Assembly (NCBI GenBank): GCA_023435565.1
Contig: JAEYRN010000058.1
Span: 1-50,806, forward strand
Origin: Bacillota bacterium
GTDB taxonomy: Bacteria; Bacillota; UBA4882; UBA8346
DNA length: 50,806 bases
Direction: 5' to 3'
Made by a program: the position numbers and the translations under genes. The notes under the pieces are model-generated. The model had not been told where the DNA came from. It did not search any database and saw only the letters and a program-made list of their open reading frames with translations. Of the stretch, positions 50,765 to 50,806 are shown in pieces (position 1 is the first letter of the stretch; the number at the start of each line of letters is the position of its first letter).

Positions 50765-50806
50765 AAAAACGTAGCCTCCTATATGTTGTGAAAGGGGAAG
50801 GATGTT

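Overview
The window looks like chromosome from a low-GC, Gram-positive-type (Bacillota, probably clostridial-grade) bacterium. Supporting signs are strong AGGAGG ribosome binding sites, sigma-A-like promoters, lipoprotein signals, a type I dockerin protein, and hairpin-plus-T-run terminators. I cannot name a species. Almost everything is read leftwards (minus strand); only two convincing genes (8150-10093 and 30352-31398) are on the plus strand. I saw no rRNA, tRNA or CRISPR array.

Layout. 1-4410: a lipid-related operon (acyl carrier protein cut by the left edge, a phytol/dolichol-kinase-like membrane protein, an acyltransferase, an SH3-type exported protein, a nitronate monooxygenase-like flavoprotein) behind a small broken gene. 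4594-5349: a LuxR-type HTH protein with a membrane anchor. 5584-10093: divergently arranged secreted proteins, one with three repeats and a C-terminal dockerin, the other with four malectin-like repeats. 10287-16747: accessory enzymes (alpha/beta hydrolase, isoprenylcysteine methyltransferase-like protein, metallo-beta-lactamase-fold hydrolase, O-methyltransferase-like protein, endonuclease V), a truncated flavodoxin and two copies of a structured leader. 16946-50764: a long accessory island of exported, membrane and cytosolic repeat proteins (MORN-like, WG, WD40/PD40-like, TPR, ankyrin, LRR-like, SH3, YARHG-like), small proteins, one probable immunity protein, several decayed genes and a group IIC-like intron.

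The unifying observation is regulatory. At least nine leftward promoters share one architecture: the previous operon ends (often at a terminator), then a near-palindrome TTCATACCNNAGTATGAA, then a second related half-conserved site 21-22 bp further on that touches a TTGGAT-like -35 box, a 17-bp spacer, and a GATAAT-like -10 box. Most are followed at about +7 by another palindrome, ATGACANNTGTCAT, and a conserved leader. This second palindrome also occurs as tandem pairs exactly 21 bp apart upstream of 8150 and 15045. Together these suggest a multi-operon regulon controlled by dimeric, probably LuxR/NarL-type, DNA-binding proteins. The membrane-anchored LuxR-type protein at 4594-5349 is a candidate regulator, but nothing in the sequence proves the link.

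The island shows frequent decay: in-frame stops, frameshifts and truncations at 4086-4409, 12374-12649, 28669-29077, 31449-31622, 34308-34675 and 49014-49496. This fits a fast-evolving, paralogue-rich locus, possibly related to surface sensing or inter-bacterial immunity. That functional reading is inference.
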